Origin: Nemophila menziesii
Lineage: Eukaryota > Streptophyta > Magnoliopsida > Boraginales > Hydrophyllaceae
Reading direction: 5' to 3'
Assembly (NCBI GenBank): GCA_029959085.1
Contig: JARWIR010000002.1
Location: forward strand, 34,993,733 to 35,057,732
DNA length: 64,000 bases
In this document: piece by piece, positions 34,346-46,076 of the stretch
How the letters are laid out: the number at the start of each line of letters is the position of its first letter
Position numbering within the stretch: the stretch's first letter is position 1
The notes under the pieces: model-generated
Seen by the model: the letters and a program-made list of their open reading frames with translations, nothing else
Told to the model about the DNA's origin: nothing
Databases searched by the model: none
Translations under genes and position numbers: made by a program

Positions 34346-35907
34346 TGGTGGTCCTTTGTGTGTTCTAAAAATAATGTAATAAATAATCGAACCACAACCG
34401 CAAGTGTACGGTTGTCCCAAGTAGTATTTCTGATAATACAGATTCGTTCCAAGGACGGAATGGTTGATCACAATGTTTAGCAAGTAGTGATTGATGCACT
34501 TATGAAAATAAAAGACAAATATATGTTTGTTTGGTTTTTGTTATTAAAACTAATGGATGGAAAACAAAGATTAAAATGCAAGTAAAAGCTAAAACGCACG
34601 TAAATTGATGTAAAACGCAATATGAGAAGTAGTACTTGAGAACGCAAGGATCCTCCCTATCCTATTTCTTAACTTATGTTGTTTAAGGGCTAAATTAGTC
34701 AATTACAATGGTCGGGATTCTAATTTCCTTATACCCCCGTCAGGGTGGACTATAAGGCGATCCTAAAGTGTCACTAGTCCCGTCAGGGTAAATATGATCC
34801 ACCGTTGGATGATTAAGTGTTATTACCTCATTGGCCCTAGGATTAGCTAAGCTCGTCAGAATCATTAACTTCTATCCTAGATTGAATAAATAGTTCCGTA
34901 TTCAAACCCCCCGTCAGGATGATCCAATTGCCACTTATTGGAATAGCCTAAATACTATTACCTGTTCCTAGTTCATGACGCTAAAAACAGTAAACATTCA
35001 TAATTTATCGAAAAGAGTAAAAGCCCTAATTTAGTTTAATTCATTAAAACCCAAATTCAACATTCGTTAATTAATAAGAATTGGGATTCACCCATTGTTT
35101 GTTCTCAAGCACTAATGAAAACTTAGCTCATATTAAAATAAAATACGAAATTAAAAATAAAGGAATTCATATTGTTTACAGAATTAAAAAGATAAAAGAA
35201 CCTAATTTCCGGAATCGGAATGACTACGAACGGAGATATAGACCCTCTCCAGCTCTTGTAGCTTCTTCTCCTTCCTTCAGTTGCTTCTCTCTGGTGTTTT
35301 TAATCTTGCAGAATGTGAATTGTGTGTAAAATAGAGGTCAAGGGCTGATTTTATAGGTGGAAATTCGGACTTGGACCTAGGCTTTTAATTAAATGAAATA
35401 TAAAAGGCCCAAGTCCACTAACTTAGCCCAAAATCTCGTAACTGCTGATATACCTTCACTAAAACAGCTTTTCCCGATGCGTTACAACTCCGATTGACCT
35501 CATTCCAGTTGCTAAAGTTCCGTAATTCGATAAGGAATGATTTCTCTTCAAAGGTCAACAGCTAGATCATCGCTTAAGCGCCTCGAAATCAGCAATCTAT
35601 GGCCTGGAAAATGGATTTTCAGCTCTAAAAATAATATCTTCGGGATTTCTTTTCAAGTCTTGACTCTATCTTTTGATCTTTGACTTTCTCCTCGGATTTC
35701 TCTTCTAGATAACATCTAAAACCTGTAAAATACTCACTAAAAATACCAATATTACGCGCAAAAGCTTAATAAATCAAAAATGCTAGAATTAAAAGAGGAA
35801 AATCATATTATTGCATATTTAGTCCAAAAGTCTATCGAAATGATTAAATAAACACCAAAAATGATGTCTCCTAAGGGTCGAAAATAAGAACATTTAAGGA
35901 GACATCA
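34346..35907 (-). repeat. 5' LTR of element B (1562 bp)
   Basis: Partner of 10323-11884 with about 3 differences by eye. It would drive transcription leftwards into B gag. Confidence 0.95.
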
Positions 35908-35912
35908 ACGAC
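35908..35912. other. Target duplication ACGAC, right of B
   Basis: Second copy of 10318-10322. Confidence 0.95.
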
Positions 35913-38900
35913 CATTCCTAGCCACGGGGCGTACTGTGATTGATGTAGAAAACGGAGAATTGACTATGCGAATCCAAGACGAGGAGGTAAAGTTCAATGT
36001 GTTTAGGGCTATGAAGTTTCCAGATTATCGAGACGACTGACATAATTGATCTAGCCACGCGAGAGATATGGGAACTCCTAATTCTTTAAGCGGCCTTGAC
36101 TTACCAAAGCCAATAGAAGAGTTAGCCAAAACAATGGCAACTCCTAATTCTGGAAAACCAAAGCATAAGCGCCTCACCTATGAACCTGTCAGAGAACCAG
36201 GGGAGATAGTGCCTAAAAAGAAACCATCTATTTAATCTCCCCCGAAATTAGAAGAACAGCCACTTCCGATACATTTGAGGTATGCGTATTTAGTTACTAA
36301 CAACACTTTACCTATTATTGTTTCAGCTACTTTAACAGGTTTTAAAGAAGATAAACTGTTGTGTATACTAAGAGCTAACAAAGAGGCGATTGGTTGGACT
36401 ATTGCTGACATCAAAGGTATTAGTCCTTCCTATTGCCAACACAAAATCATTCTGGACGATGAAAGTGCACGCTCAGTTGAAGGGCAAATGAGATTGATGC
36501 CAGCTATGAAGGAAGTGGTGAAGAAAGAGGTTATCAAATTGCTAGACGCGGGAATCATTTATCCCATAGATAGTAGCGAATGGGTGAGTCCAGCTCAATG
36601 CGTACCAAAGAAGGGTGGTATCACTACCATCTTGAATGAACAAAATGAAGCCATACCCTCAAGAACCGTTGTTAGTTGGAAAGTGTGTATTGATTATCGT
36701 AAGTTGAACAAGGCCACGAGAAAAGATCACTTCCATCTTCCGTTTATTTATCAGATGTTAGACAAATTAGCTGGTAGAGAATATTATTTCTTTTTTGGAT
36801 CGGTATTCAGGATAGAATCAGATATATGTAGATCCAAAAGACCAACATAAGACCACCTTTACATGTCCTTTTGGTACCTTTGCCTTTTGAAGGGTGCCAT
36901 TCGGATTATGTAATGCATCTGCTACTTTTTAGAGATGTATGATGGCGATTTTCTGGGACATGATCGATGATTTCCTTGAGGTATTTATGAATGACTTTTC
37001 TGTGTTTGGTGATAACTTTGATGAGTGTTTACAGAACTTGGAGAAGGTATTGAGTAGATGCAAGGAAACCGTTTTGGTTTTGAACTGGGAAAAATGTCAC
37101 TTTATGGTTCGTGAAGGTATGGTGTTGGGACACAAGGTTTCGAGTTCGGGTTTGGAAGTTGATCGCTCTAAGATTGAGGTAATTAAGACTCTTCCCCCTC
37201 CAATTTCTGTTAAAGGGGTAAGAAGCTTTTTGGGTCATGCTGGTTTTTACTAACGTTTCATCAAGGACTTCTCTAAGATCACTAATCCATTGTGTAACTT
37301 ACTTGAAAAGGACGCCAAATTCCTTCTTGATGAAGCTTGCATGGTGGAATTTCAAGAGATTAAGGAGAAACTTATGTATGCACCTATTGTATTACCTCCT
37401 AATTGGAATATTTCGTTTGAAGTAATATGTGATGCTAGTGATCTTGCTATGGGTGCTGTTTTGGATCAGAGAAAAGATAAGGTATTTCATTCCATCTATT
37501 ATGCTAGTAGGGTCTTTACAAGTGCTCAAATAAATTATACCGTAACTGAGAAGGAGCTACTAGTTGTAGTGTATGCATTTGACAAATTTCGTTCCTATCT
37601 ACTTGGGGCGAAAGTTGTTGTGTTTACCGATCATTTTGATATTAAATACCTCATGGAAAAGAAAGACGTCAAGTCGCGCTTAATCAGATGGGAGTTATTT
37701 TTACAAGAGTTTGACTTAGAAATTTGAGATCGAAAGGGTTGTGATAATTAGGTTGCAGATCATTTGTCACGTCTTGAAGGTTCAGAGTTTAATAGTGATC
37801 CTGAGTTGGGTCGAGAAGAGTTTACTGATGAGAGTTTATTTGCTATATATGATTGTCTTCCTTGGTATGCAGACATTGCGAATATTATTGTGAGTGGTAA
37901 CTTTCCTGAAGGAGCTACATCACAAGATAAGAATAGATTGAGTCATCGGGATAAACACTTCTTTTGGTCGGATCCCTTCCTCTACAAAGTGTGAAGTGAT
38001 CAAATGGTGAGAAGATGCATACCTGAGAAAGATGTTTGGTCAGTAGTTGCAAGTTGGCATGATTCACCATACGGAGGACACTTCAAAGGCGATCGCGTAG
38101 CTGATAAGGTATTACAATCCAGATTTTATTGGCCTACTTTACATAAGGATTGTCATGAATATGTTTAGAAACGACATAGATGCCAGTTTACTGGAAATAT
38201 ATCCAATAGGGATGAGATGCCACGTAATAATTTTCTTGAAGTTGAGATATTTGATATATGGGGTATTGATTTCATGGTTCCCTTCGTACCATCTAATGGA
38301 AATCAATACATCCTATTAGCTGTTGATTACGTGTCCAAATGGGTAGAGGTTGTAGCTCTACGAACTAATGATTCGTGAGTAGTGATTAAATTTTTAAAAT
38401 CTCACATCTTCACTAGACATGGTACACCTAGAGTCATTATCAGTGATGGAGGTACACACTCAGTGAACAAATATCTGAAGACAGTTCTAGAGAAGTATGT
38501 GTGAGACATCGTGTATCTATCGCTTATCATCCACAAGCCAATGGTGAAGCTGAGGTCTCTAATCAAGAGGTCAATTCTATCCTGGAAAAGACTTTTGGAC
38601 CCACACAAAAAGATTGGTCTGTGAAACTAGATGATGTGTTGTGGGCTTATCGTAATGCGTTCAAAACTCAAGTTGGTGCATCTTCGTATCATATGTTTTT
38701 TGGTAAGGCTTGTCACTTACCTCTTGAACGTGAATTAGCTGCATATTGGGCTATATCGCAGTTGAATTTAGATCCTACTTTGGCCGGTGAGAATCGTATG
38801 ATAGAGTTGAATAAACTTGATAAGTTTCGATTACATGCCTATGAAAACGCAAAACTTTACTGAGAAATACGAAGCGATGACATGATAATCGCATTTGGGT

Positions 38901-39075
38901 AACTTGAGATCGAAGTGGTCTGGTCCTTACATTGTGACCAAAGTTACGCCTCATGGAGCTATAGAGATTGAGCACCCAACCGAACACCGCACATTTATTA
39001 TGAATGGTCATTGATTGAAAATTTATCATCGAGGCGAGGATACTAATCGCATGGTGGATCCACATCATGGGTTTC
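35913..39075 (+). pseudogene. Element C RT-RNaseH-integrase, broken
   Basis: Continues C's protease ('[18 protein letters not shown]') and then RT, RNase H and integrase. Stops include 36232, 37252, 37724, 37749 and 37992, and frames shift near 36800 and 38500. The RT catalytic motif reads FMNDF instead of FMDDF (near 36970), so the polymerase was dead even apart from the stops. Integrase keeps recognisable '[13 protein letters not shown]', 'VIISDGGTH' and 'HPQANGEAEVSNQE', but the last 20 or so codons before the GPY region are damaged. Homology fades at about 39075. This is the only pol of the second (C/D) family in the window. Confidence 0.92.
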
Positions 39076-39106
39076 ATATATAAAAAGTTTGATTTGCTGA
39101 TAAAAA
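39076..39106. other. Junction filler between C and repeat X
   Basis: About 30 bases, A-rich, matching neither C's relatives nor X. Typical of end-joining after a deletion. Confidence 0.5.
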
Positions 39107-40002
39107 AAAAGTATTGTATTTTGATTTATATTTGAGTGATCATTTTTCCCACATACCAGTTTATGGTCCATTTCATATATTCTACCATTCTGTCTTACCT
39201 GATGTAACTTATCGTTTACATGAATTGAATTATAATAATAATTTAAATAATTTCATCCCTACCTTGCCGGTTTGTGGTCTCAACCCTAATATACGACATG
39301 TCCACCCGAGGTTTTATCCGACTCCCTACACACAAAACTTGGATATCTACGATATCGAAATCTAAATGTGAAACCTCTCTAACACACATGGTACTATGAT
39401 CTTGTTATATGCTAACCCTGATAATATTTTCTTGTCATTATTCATAAGTAATATGGTTCCACTGAAAAGTAATGTTCCGTCCTAAATGACTTATTTACCA
39501 AGAAAACTTCCATGAAGGTCTGGTTCTAATGTCCAATCAATCATTCGATGAATAATGGAGGTTTTCTACCAAAGAAAAATATGAAGCCATTATGGATTAA
39601 TTTCAAAATGTAAAAACTCAATGAGTTTTGTTATTATTTTGGCATAACAGATATTATGGAAAGAATGATCCTACATCGGTTAAATAGTTTTAGGAAGTAG
39701 ATACCTACAAGTTAGGCCTACAACTTAAGACTAGAACCTACTTAGTAGAGTACTCTTCCTCCCTATTAGTAATCATAACTAGGTGAGATGGTATGATATT
39801 TTTGTCAACAATAAAAGATCTACCAACAAAGGTGGCAGACAATGAGAGGTACAGTTATCCTAATATGCTATTTAATAGTCCGCTCATGATTGAATCTCAA
39901 AGCATCAAGAAATACCAAAGGAATAAGAGCACTTTAAACCCTAACCATCAAAAGAGGGATTTGGGTACATTTACAAATAAACCACCTTTTTATTGTACCA
40001 AG
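39107..40002. repeat. Repeat X, duplicated 896-bp unit (first copy)
   Basis: 39107-39423 is a direct repeat of 40003-40318, about 90% identical by eye, giving a tandem period of about 896 bp. 39430-40002 matches 640-1225 of the left copy. Confidence 0.75.
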
Positions 40003-42922
40003 TATTGTATTTAGATTTATATTTGAGGGATTATTTTTCAAACATACCAGTTTATGGTCTAATTAATATTTTCTACCATTCTATCTTACTTGATATAACT
40101 TGTCGTTTACATGAATTGAATTATAATAATAATTTAAATAATTTCATCCCTACCTTGCCAGTTTGTGGTCCCAACCCCAATGTACGACATATACCCCCCG
40201 GTGTTTTATCCAGCTCCCTACAAACAAAACTTGGATATTTACAATATCGAAATCTAAATGTGAACCCTCTCTAACACACATGGTACTATGATCTTGTTAT
40301 ATGCTAACCCTGATGGTACTACATGTAACTTTTTAAGTTGATTAGTACCCCTCCCTATGTCTTATATTATTGTTAATGAACTAACACTAACTTTCTCTCT
40401 CACTAATATCGGTCTTTATATATTTCCTTCATTTTTCAGTATAATTAGACAATTTCTTATAAAATGATCATAGTTAAAGATAGTATCATCACTCTTACCT
40501 GCAATCTAATAATCATTAATATTGAAAAAAAAGAATTTATAGTTAGTCAAAATAATGTTTCATCCTTTAATTCTATTAGACTTAAGATGAATTTCACATT
40601 ATTCCATGTCTAAGAATCCCTTAAATGTTGATATAGTTGTGCTAACTATTCTAAAGTTACCCTTTCTTAAATTGTGAGTGTAATCGTTCAAAATCAGCTA
40701 AGGGTTGTATAATTATCTGAGTTTTTGATGTATAAAAGGATATATTGTCTATAGAATATCCACATCTTATTCTATTTTCTCAAACTAAGAGGAAAATACT
40801 TATTAGTTTTGAAATTAAATTCAAGTACATATAATTTTACTGTGTTAAGTCATTTGGAGTCGTACAAATAAAAATTATTTAAAACTTGAAATTTCATGTT
40901 TTGCATAGACATTGGCCAATAATTTAAGGGGAAAGTTAAAATTTTGTTTTCTATAAAATAAATTTTCTCCAATATTGATTAGATAATTTTGAGTTCAAAT
41001 ATTTTAATTTTTACTGAATCAATTAAGATTAAAAAACTTGTTATGAGCTAGTTTCCGATAATAGGTGTGCTAAAGTGATGTTTGTTGGAGGTAATTGTGG
41101 AAAGAGTTGGAGGTAGTGGTAGTGGTAGATAGAGGCCATGGTCAGTTATATAGTTAGTATTATCGTGTAAATAAATAATATATTAAAAATATATAACGTA
41201 CATAAAATAAAGTTAACTTAGGTATTAAAAATTGGTCGGATATTATTGAAAATTGTGTAGTTTATTGATGTATATATATAATATATTAAAAATCTAAAAA
41301 ATATATAATAATAGCAAAAAAATTTAGTACGATAATACATTTTGTCTTTGTGATTTTGACAATTCATCTACTATTATTGTATGTGTTCAACCACTGCAAA
41401 GCGTCCGTCCAATTATACTGGATAACAAAATGTCATATTCTTCTTCTTCTCAAGACTACATGCTTGTGGATACTTCTTCTCATGATGTAGACTTAAAGAA
41501 AAAACAAATGAAATATCTAATAATGACTCGTCAACCAACTCAACCTAGAAGAAGACAGCAAATGTTGATGTTAAACCAACTCAGCAAAATGGTAAATTTA
41601 AGTGAATAAGAAAGGTAATTTAGTTGATACAACTTCCCACAAAATTCATTAGGACAAGTTTAATTCCTTTACTTGTAATGGTTGTATAAACATTAATAGA
41701 GGATAAATTATACAATACTCCTATCGACACTAATATTAATCACTTAGATGGTGAGGCTAAGTTCATCGAATGTTCATGAAGATATCACTAAAAAATATTT
41801 TGAAAACTTATTTATTTATGTTGATCCTGATTTATAAAGAATATATTTGGTTCTCGTATTCTAAATTGAGTAGTGAATATGCAGGACTATGGTAGAGATT
41901 TGCGCTATTCATATCTCCATTAATCATAGTCGGGACTTATACGATAAAATAGTCCATTGAATGTTGATATAGTTGTGCTTACTATTCTAAAGTTACCCTT
42001 TCTTAAATTCTTAGTGTAATCGTTCAAAATCAGCTAAGGGTTGTATAATTATCTAAGTTTTTGATGTATAAAAGGATATATTGTCTATAGAATATCCACA
42101 TCTTATTCTTGTTTCTTAAACGAAGAGGAATATACTTATTAGTTTTGAAAATAGATTTAATTACATATAATTTTACTATGTTAAGTCATTTAGAGTCGTA
42201 CAAATAAAAATTATTTGAAACTTGAAATTTCATGTTTTGCATACACGTTGGCCAAAAATTAAAGGGGAAAGTTAAAATTTTGTTTTCTATAAAATAAATT
42301 ATATCCATTATTGATTAGATAATTTTGAGTTCAAATATTATAAATTTTACTGAATCAATTAAGATTAAAAAAAACTTGTTTTGAGTTAGTTTCCGATAAT
42401 AGGTGTGCTAAAGTGATGTTTGTTGGAGGTAATTGTGGCAAGAGTTGGAGGTAGCGGTAGTGGTAGATAGAGGCCATGGTCAGCTATATAGTAAGTATTA
42501 TCATGTAAATAAATAGTATATCAAAAATATATAATGTACATAATATAAAGATAACTTAGGTATTACAAATTGGTAGAATATTATTGAAAATTGTGTAGTT
42601 TAGTGATGTATATAAACAATGCATTAATAATCTAAAAAATATATAATTCTGCCAAAGAATTTAGTACAATAATACATTTTGTCTTTGTGATTTTGACAAT
42701 TCATCTACTATTATTGTATGTGTTCAACCATTGCAAAGCGTCTGCCCAATTATACTGGATAACAAAATATCATATCCTTCTTCTTCTCAAGACTACATGC
42801 TTGTGGATACTTTTTCTCTTGATGTATACTTAAAGAAAAAAAAATGAAATATCTAATAATGACTCGTCAACCAACTCAGCCTAGAAGAAGCCAGCAAATG
42901 TTGTTGTTAAACCAACTTAGCA
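40003..42922. repeat. Repeat X, right copy with internal tandem duplication
   Basis: Segment A (to 41150), segment B (41300-41957), then A again from 41958 (matching 40621 onward) to about 42500, and B again to 42922. The A-B tandem period is about 1340 bp here because unit ends were deleted. It stops in segment B at 'cttagcaaaa', where element E's sequence begins. Confidence 0.75.
41430..41609 (+). other. Short ORF in repeat X (59 codons), unknown
   Basis: Starts MSYSSSSQDYMLVDTSSHD and ends NLSE. The same frame is recognisable but damaged at about 5738 and 42766 (stops, lost ATG). In the left copy the text continues past the stop position with 'SEQQR'. It may be the N-terminus of a decayed longer protein. 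I do not recognise it. Confidence 0.25.
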
Positions 42923-43059
42923 AAAACGTTACAAAAGAGTTAGAACTTCTCCGAAACATGTTAATGGGGGTTAGCACAATTCAACACGCCACCTATGGTC
43001 TACTTACGAAGGAGAAGGTTCTTGGATGCAACACCGATGACCAGCCACGTGCTGGTTAA
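42923..43059 (+). pseudogene. Env-position ORF tail of E
   Basis: About 45 codons of the coiled-coil end ('NVTKELELLRNMLMGVSTIQ', tail QPRAG), near-identical to B. The apparent upstream extension to 42844 comes from repeat X and is not part of the gene. The stop-codon hairpin is at 43040-43056. Confidence 0.85.
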
Positions 43060-43125
43060 GATACGTTTTCTATCCCTTTCGCGTTTTAGTTAGTTTAGTT
43101 TATTTTTCTTGCGTTGAGTCTTTTC

Positions 43126-43162
43126 GAGTCGTGGGGACACGACTCATTTTTGAGTTTGGGGT
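43126..43162 (+). promoter_or_regulatory. Hairpin plus PPT-like motif of E
   Basis: GAGTCGTG-ggga-CACGACTC (43126-43145), then TTGAGTTTGGGGT (43150-43162), as in A. Confidence 0.8.
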
Positions 43163-44481
43163 GGGGTTCGTTGCATCATCCCAGTTTTATGTGTTATGTG
43201 TTTTATCTGCTTTCAATAAAATAATTTTCGGAGTTGCGTTTGACTATAGAAGATTTTAAATGTCCCTTTAAGCATACTTTTGATGAATAAATGATAGTAA
43301 ATAGTGGACTTTAGGGAATAATATAAAACACATTTAGAATTGCATGCGAACATAGGTAGTTGATAGGAAAAATTAATGAACAATGCAAATGAAGTAAGCT
43401 TGTACTTAAGGAATATGTTTGGTGTGTAGAACGTGAAATCCTAATTAGTAGAGAACCCACCTAGATATGAACTAAAGACAAGCTATGTATTTAGGAAAAT
43501 GATAGGGACAGTTCTTTGTTAGCCATTTGTAGCCTTTTAGCTTGCTATCCCTTATTATAATTTTATCCGTCTTAGCCCAATTTTGAGCCTTAAGCCTTTT
43601 CTTTTGTAGCCACGATATAAATGACCAAATGACCAAATGACCAAATGACCAAATGACCAAATGACCCGCACTTGAATCACAACCCTGAGACTTGTCTCGA
43701 GCTTGAGTTTGGGGTGGAGGGTCCACATTTGGGAAATTTCATTGGGTGGGATTTATGTGTTTATATTAAGGCACAAAAATCAAAGATGATATTATTATTT
43801 GTAACCCTTTGCCGGGATTTGAAAAAGAAAAAAAAAATTATAAAAGACATGACCTTTTACATCAAAATGATGGTCATGGGTATCTTGTACAAAAAAAAAA
43901 GAAATGAAAAAGAAAATAAAAAGAAAGAAAGAATAAAATAAATCGGCAAAGTGGAATATTTTTGGAGATCATCTTAGTTTATTTGGGTTGACATTGGGGA
44001 CGCAACATTAATGCGTCAAATGGGTGAGTGAGAACATTTTTTAGCGTAAACTCAAGCTCGAGGACATTGTTGATGGTAAGTGAGGAGAGAGCCAAAAGCT
44101 CACTTCAAATTTACCAAATATATATCCATACCGTCCTTAAGCCAATATTAAAACCATAAAGACCTCGTGATTCCTAAGTGCATAGTGAAATTATGATTCT
44201 GTTGATAGGGAATATACTAGGTGGAGCGTTCAAAATGAGGTAGGATTAATGACCACCCTATAGCCATCATACAGATATGAGTACAAGTGTAACCTTCAAG
44301 CATTGCAAATTTAATTTTATGATTGAGATTATTTATGTTCGATTTTGCATGATAATTTTATGTGTATATTAGTTCCTAGAGTTTTGCTATATGAGATTTA
44401 TCTTAAGAATTGCTTTAGGTGCATTTGCTAGCTTCAATTTTTTCTTGCGTTTACTTCTACCCCTTGTTTTGTTTTGTTTTG
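43163..44481 (+). other. 3' untranslated region of E
   Basis: Non-coding. Further PPT-like motif at 43703-43715. Shares with B the CATGACC/GGTCATG inverted pair (about 43849-43880) in place of A's CCGGG palindromes. Confidence 0.75.
43619..43666 (+). repeat. Octamer microsatellite AAATGACC x6
   Basis: Six perfect copies. A, B and F have one 'catgaccatatgaccc' or similar at this place, so the array grew in E after divergence. Confidence 0.9.
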
Positions 44482-44517
44482 CTTTGTCGGGACAACAAAG
44501 GTTTGAGTTGGGGGTCT
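44482..44517 (+). promoter_or_regulatory. PPT of E with degraded hairpin
   Basis: TTTGAGTTGGGGGTCT at 44502-44517 abuts the LTR. The hairpin (44482-44500) has one C:A mismatch compared with A, B, D and F. Confidence 0.85.
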
Positions 44518-46076
44518 TGATTTCTCATTAATTGTTCTTATTTTCGACCCTTAGGAGACATCATTTTTGGTGTTTATTTAATCAATTCGATAGACTTTTG
44601 GACTAAATATGCAATAATATGATTTTCCTCTTTTATTTCTAGCATTCTTAATTTATTAAGCTTTTGCGCGTAATATAGGTATTTTTAGTGAAAAGTTTAC
44701 AGGTTTTAGATGTTAGCTAGAAGAGGAATCCGAGGAGAAAGTCAAAGATCATGATATGGAGTCAAGACTTGAAGATAAATCCCGAAGATATTATTTTTAG
44801 AGCTGAAAATCTGTTTTCCAGGCCATAGATTGCTGATTTCGAGGTGCTTAAGCAATGATTTAGCCGCTGACCTTTGAAGAAAAACCTTCCTTATCGAGTT
44901 ACGGAACTTTAGTAACTGGAATAAGGACAATCGGAGTCATAACGAAGCGGGAAAAGCCGTTTTAGTGAAGGTGTATCAGCAGTTACGGGATTTTGGGCTT
45001 AGAATTTGGGCTTGGACATTTAATTAGTGTTTTATTCTTAGGTCCAAGCCCTAATCCGTTTTTACACTTATAAAACCAGCCATTGACTTCTATTTTCAAA
45101 ACAATTCACATTCTACAAGATTAAACACCAGAGAGAAGCAACAGAAGGAAGAAAGAAGAAGCTACAAGAGCTGGAGAGGGTCTATATCTCCGTTCGTAGT
45201 CATTCCTATTCCGGAAATTAGGTTCTTTTATCTTTAATTTTGTAATCCAATATGAATTCCTTTACATTTAATTTAGTTTTTCTTTTTAATATGATCTAAA
45301 CATTTATTAGTGCTTGAGAACAATTAATGGGTGAATCCCAATCTTATCTAATTCCGTACGTTGAATTTGGGTTTCTGTTAAATTAAATTAGATTGGGGCT
45401 TTTACTCTTTTCAATAAATTGAGAATATTTACTGTTTTTAGCGTCATGAACTAGGGACAGGTGTTAGTATTTAGGCTATTCCAATTAGTGGCAATTGGAT
45501 CATCCTGACGGAGGGTTTAAATACAGAACCATTTATTCAATCTAGGATAGAAGCTATTGATTCTGACGAACTTAGCTAATCCTAGGGCCAATGAGCTAAT
45601 AAAACTTAATCATCCAAAAGTGGATCATATTTACCCTGACGGGACTAGTGACACTTTAGGATCGCCTTATAGTCCACCCTGACGGGGGTATAAGGAATTT
45701 AGAATCTCGACCATTGTATTTGACCAATTTAGCCCTTAAACAACATAAGTTAGGAAATAGGATTGGGAGGATCCTTGCGTTCTCAAGTGCTACTTTCTCA
45801 TACTGCGTTTTACATCATTTTACTTGCGTCTTAGCTTTATTTGCATTTTAATAATTGTCTTTCATTTACTTAGCATTAATACAAAACCAAACAAATATAT
45901 TATCTTTATTTGCTTTCATAAGTGCAATCAATCATTAATAGATAAGAACTGTAGTCAACCATCCCGTCCTTGGAACAAATCTGTTTTATCAATTATACTA
46001 CTTGGGACAACCGTACACTTGCGGTTGTGGTTTGATTATTTATTGCATTTATTTTAGAACACACAAAGGACCACCA
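44518..46076 (+). repeat. 3' LTR of element E (1559 bp)
   Basis: TGATTTCTCA...GGACCACCA, TATA-like 'cttataaaacc' near 45067-45075, TGACG cluster at about 45505-45685. The following GATTA (46077-46081) would be the target duplication, but the left partner is lost. Confidence 0.92.

Larger units (their letters stand above)
10323..35907 (-). mobile_element. Athila-type retrotransposon B, hosting A
   Basis: Complete minus-strand element: 5' LTR 34346-35907, PBS, gag (32310-34215), pol (15757-19507), pol-env spacer, env-position ORF, 3' untranslated region, PPT, 3' LTR 10323-11884. Element A plus one 5-bp duplication (12,807 bp) splits its gag-pol frame. Without that, B is about 12.78 kb, close to A's 12.80 kb. 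I count 3 differences between its LTRs by eye, so it inserted recently but before A. The gag-pol reading frame was open across the A insertion point; the env-position ORF is frameshifted. Confidence 0.95.
6448..39075 (+). mobile_element. Athila-type retrotransposon C, decayed, hosting B and A
   Basis: Order: 5' LTR (6448-7987), PBS, broken gag-PR (8120-10322), nested insertion of B, then broken RT-RNaseH-integrase (35913-39075). Its 3' part is missing: no env-position ORF, PPT or 3' LTR follows, and repeat X resumes at about 39107 after 30 bases of filler. X sequence corresponding to about 617-1230 is also missing there, so one deletion probably removed both. The LTR ends in ACCCACCA and the Gag start resembles D rather than A/B, placing C with D in a second family. 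Confidence 0.85.
42923..46076 (+). mobile_element. 5'-truncated Athila-type element E
   Basis: Only the end of the env-position ORF, 3' untranslated region, PPT and 3' LTR remain. The left junction to repeat X falls at a short shared 'gcaaaa', suggesting microhomology-mediated joining. The ORF tail and untranslated region resemble B more than A or F. Confidence 0.88.

Noticed and set aside
39114..40274. Two similar 83-93 codon frames in repeat X
   Set aside because: They are a tandem duplication; the left copy (1334-1615) has different downstream codons and indels that break the shared frame, so there is no sign of coding constraint.
42844..42922. In-frame fusion of repeat X with E's ORF tail as a new gene
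   Set aside because: The upstream part matches damaged X copies, the frame breaks at the A run before 42844, and the junction looks like a random end-join.
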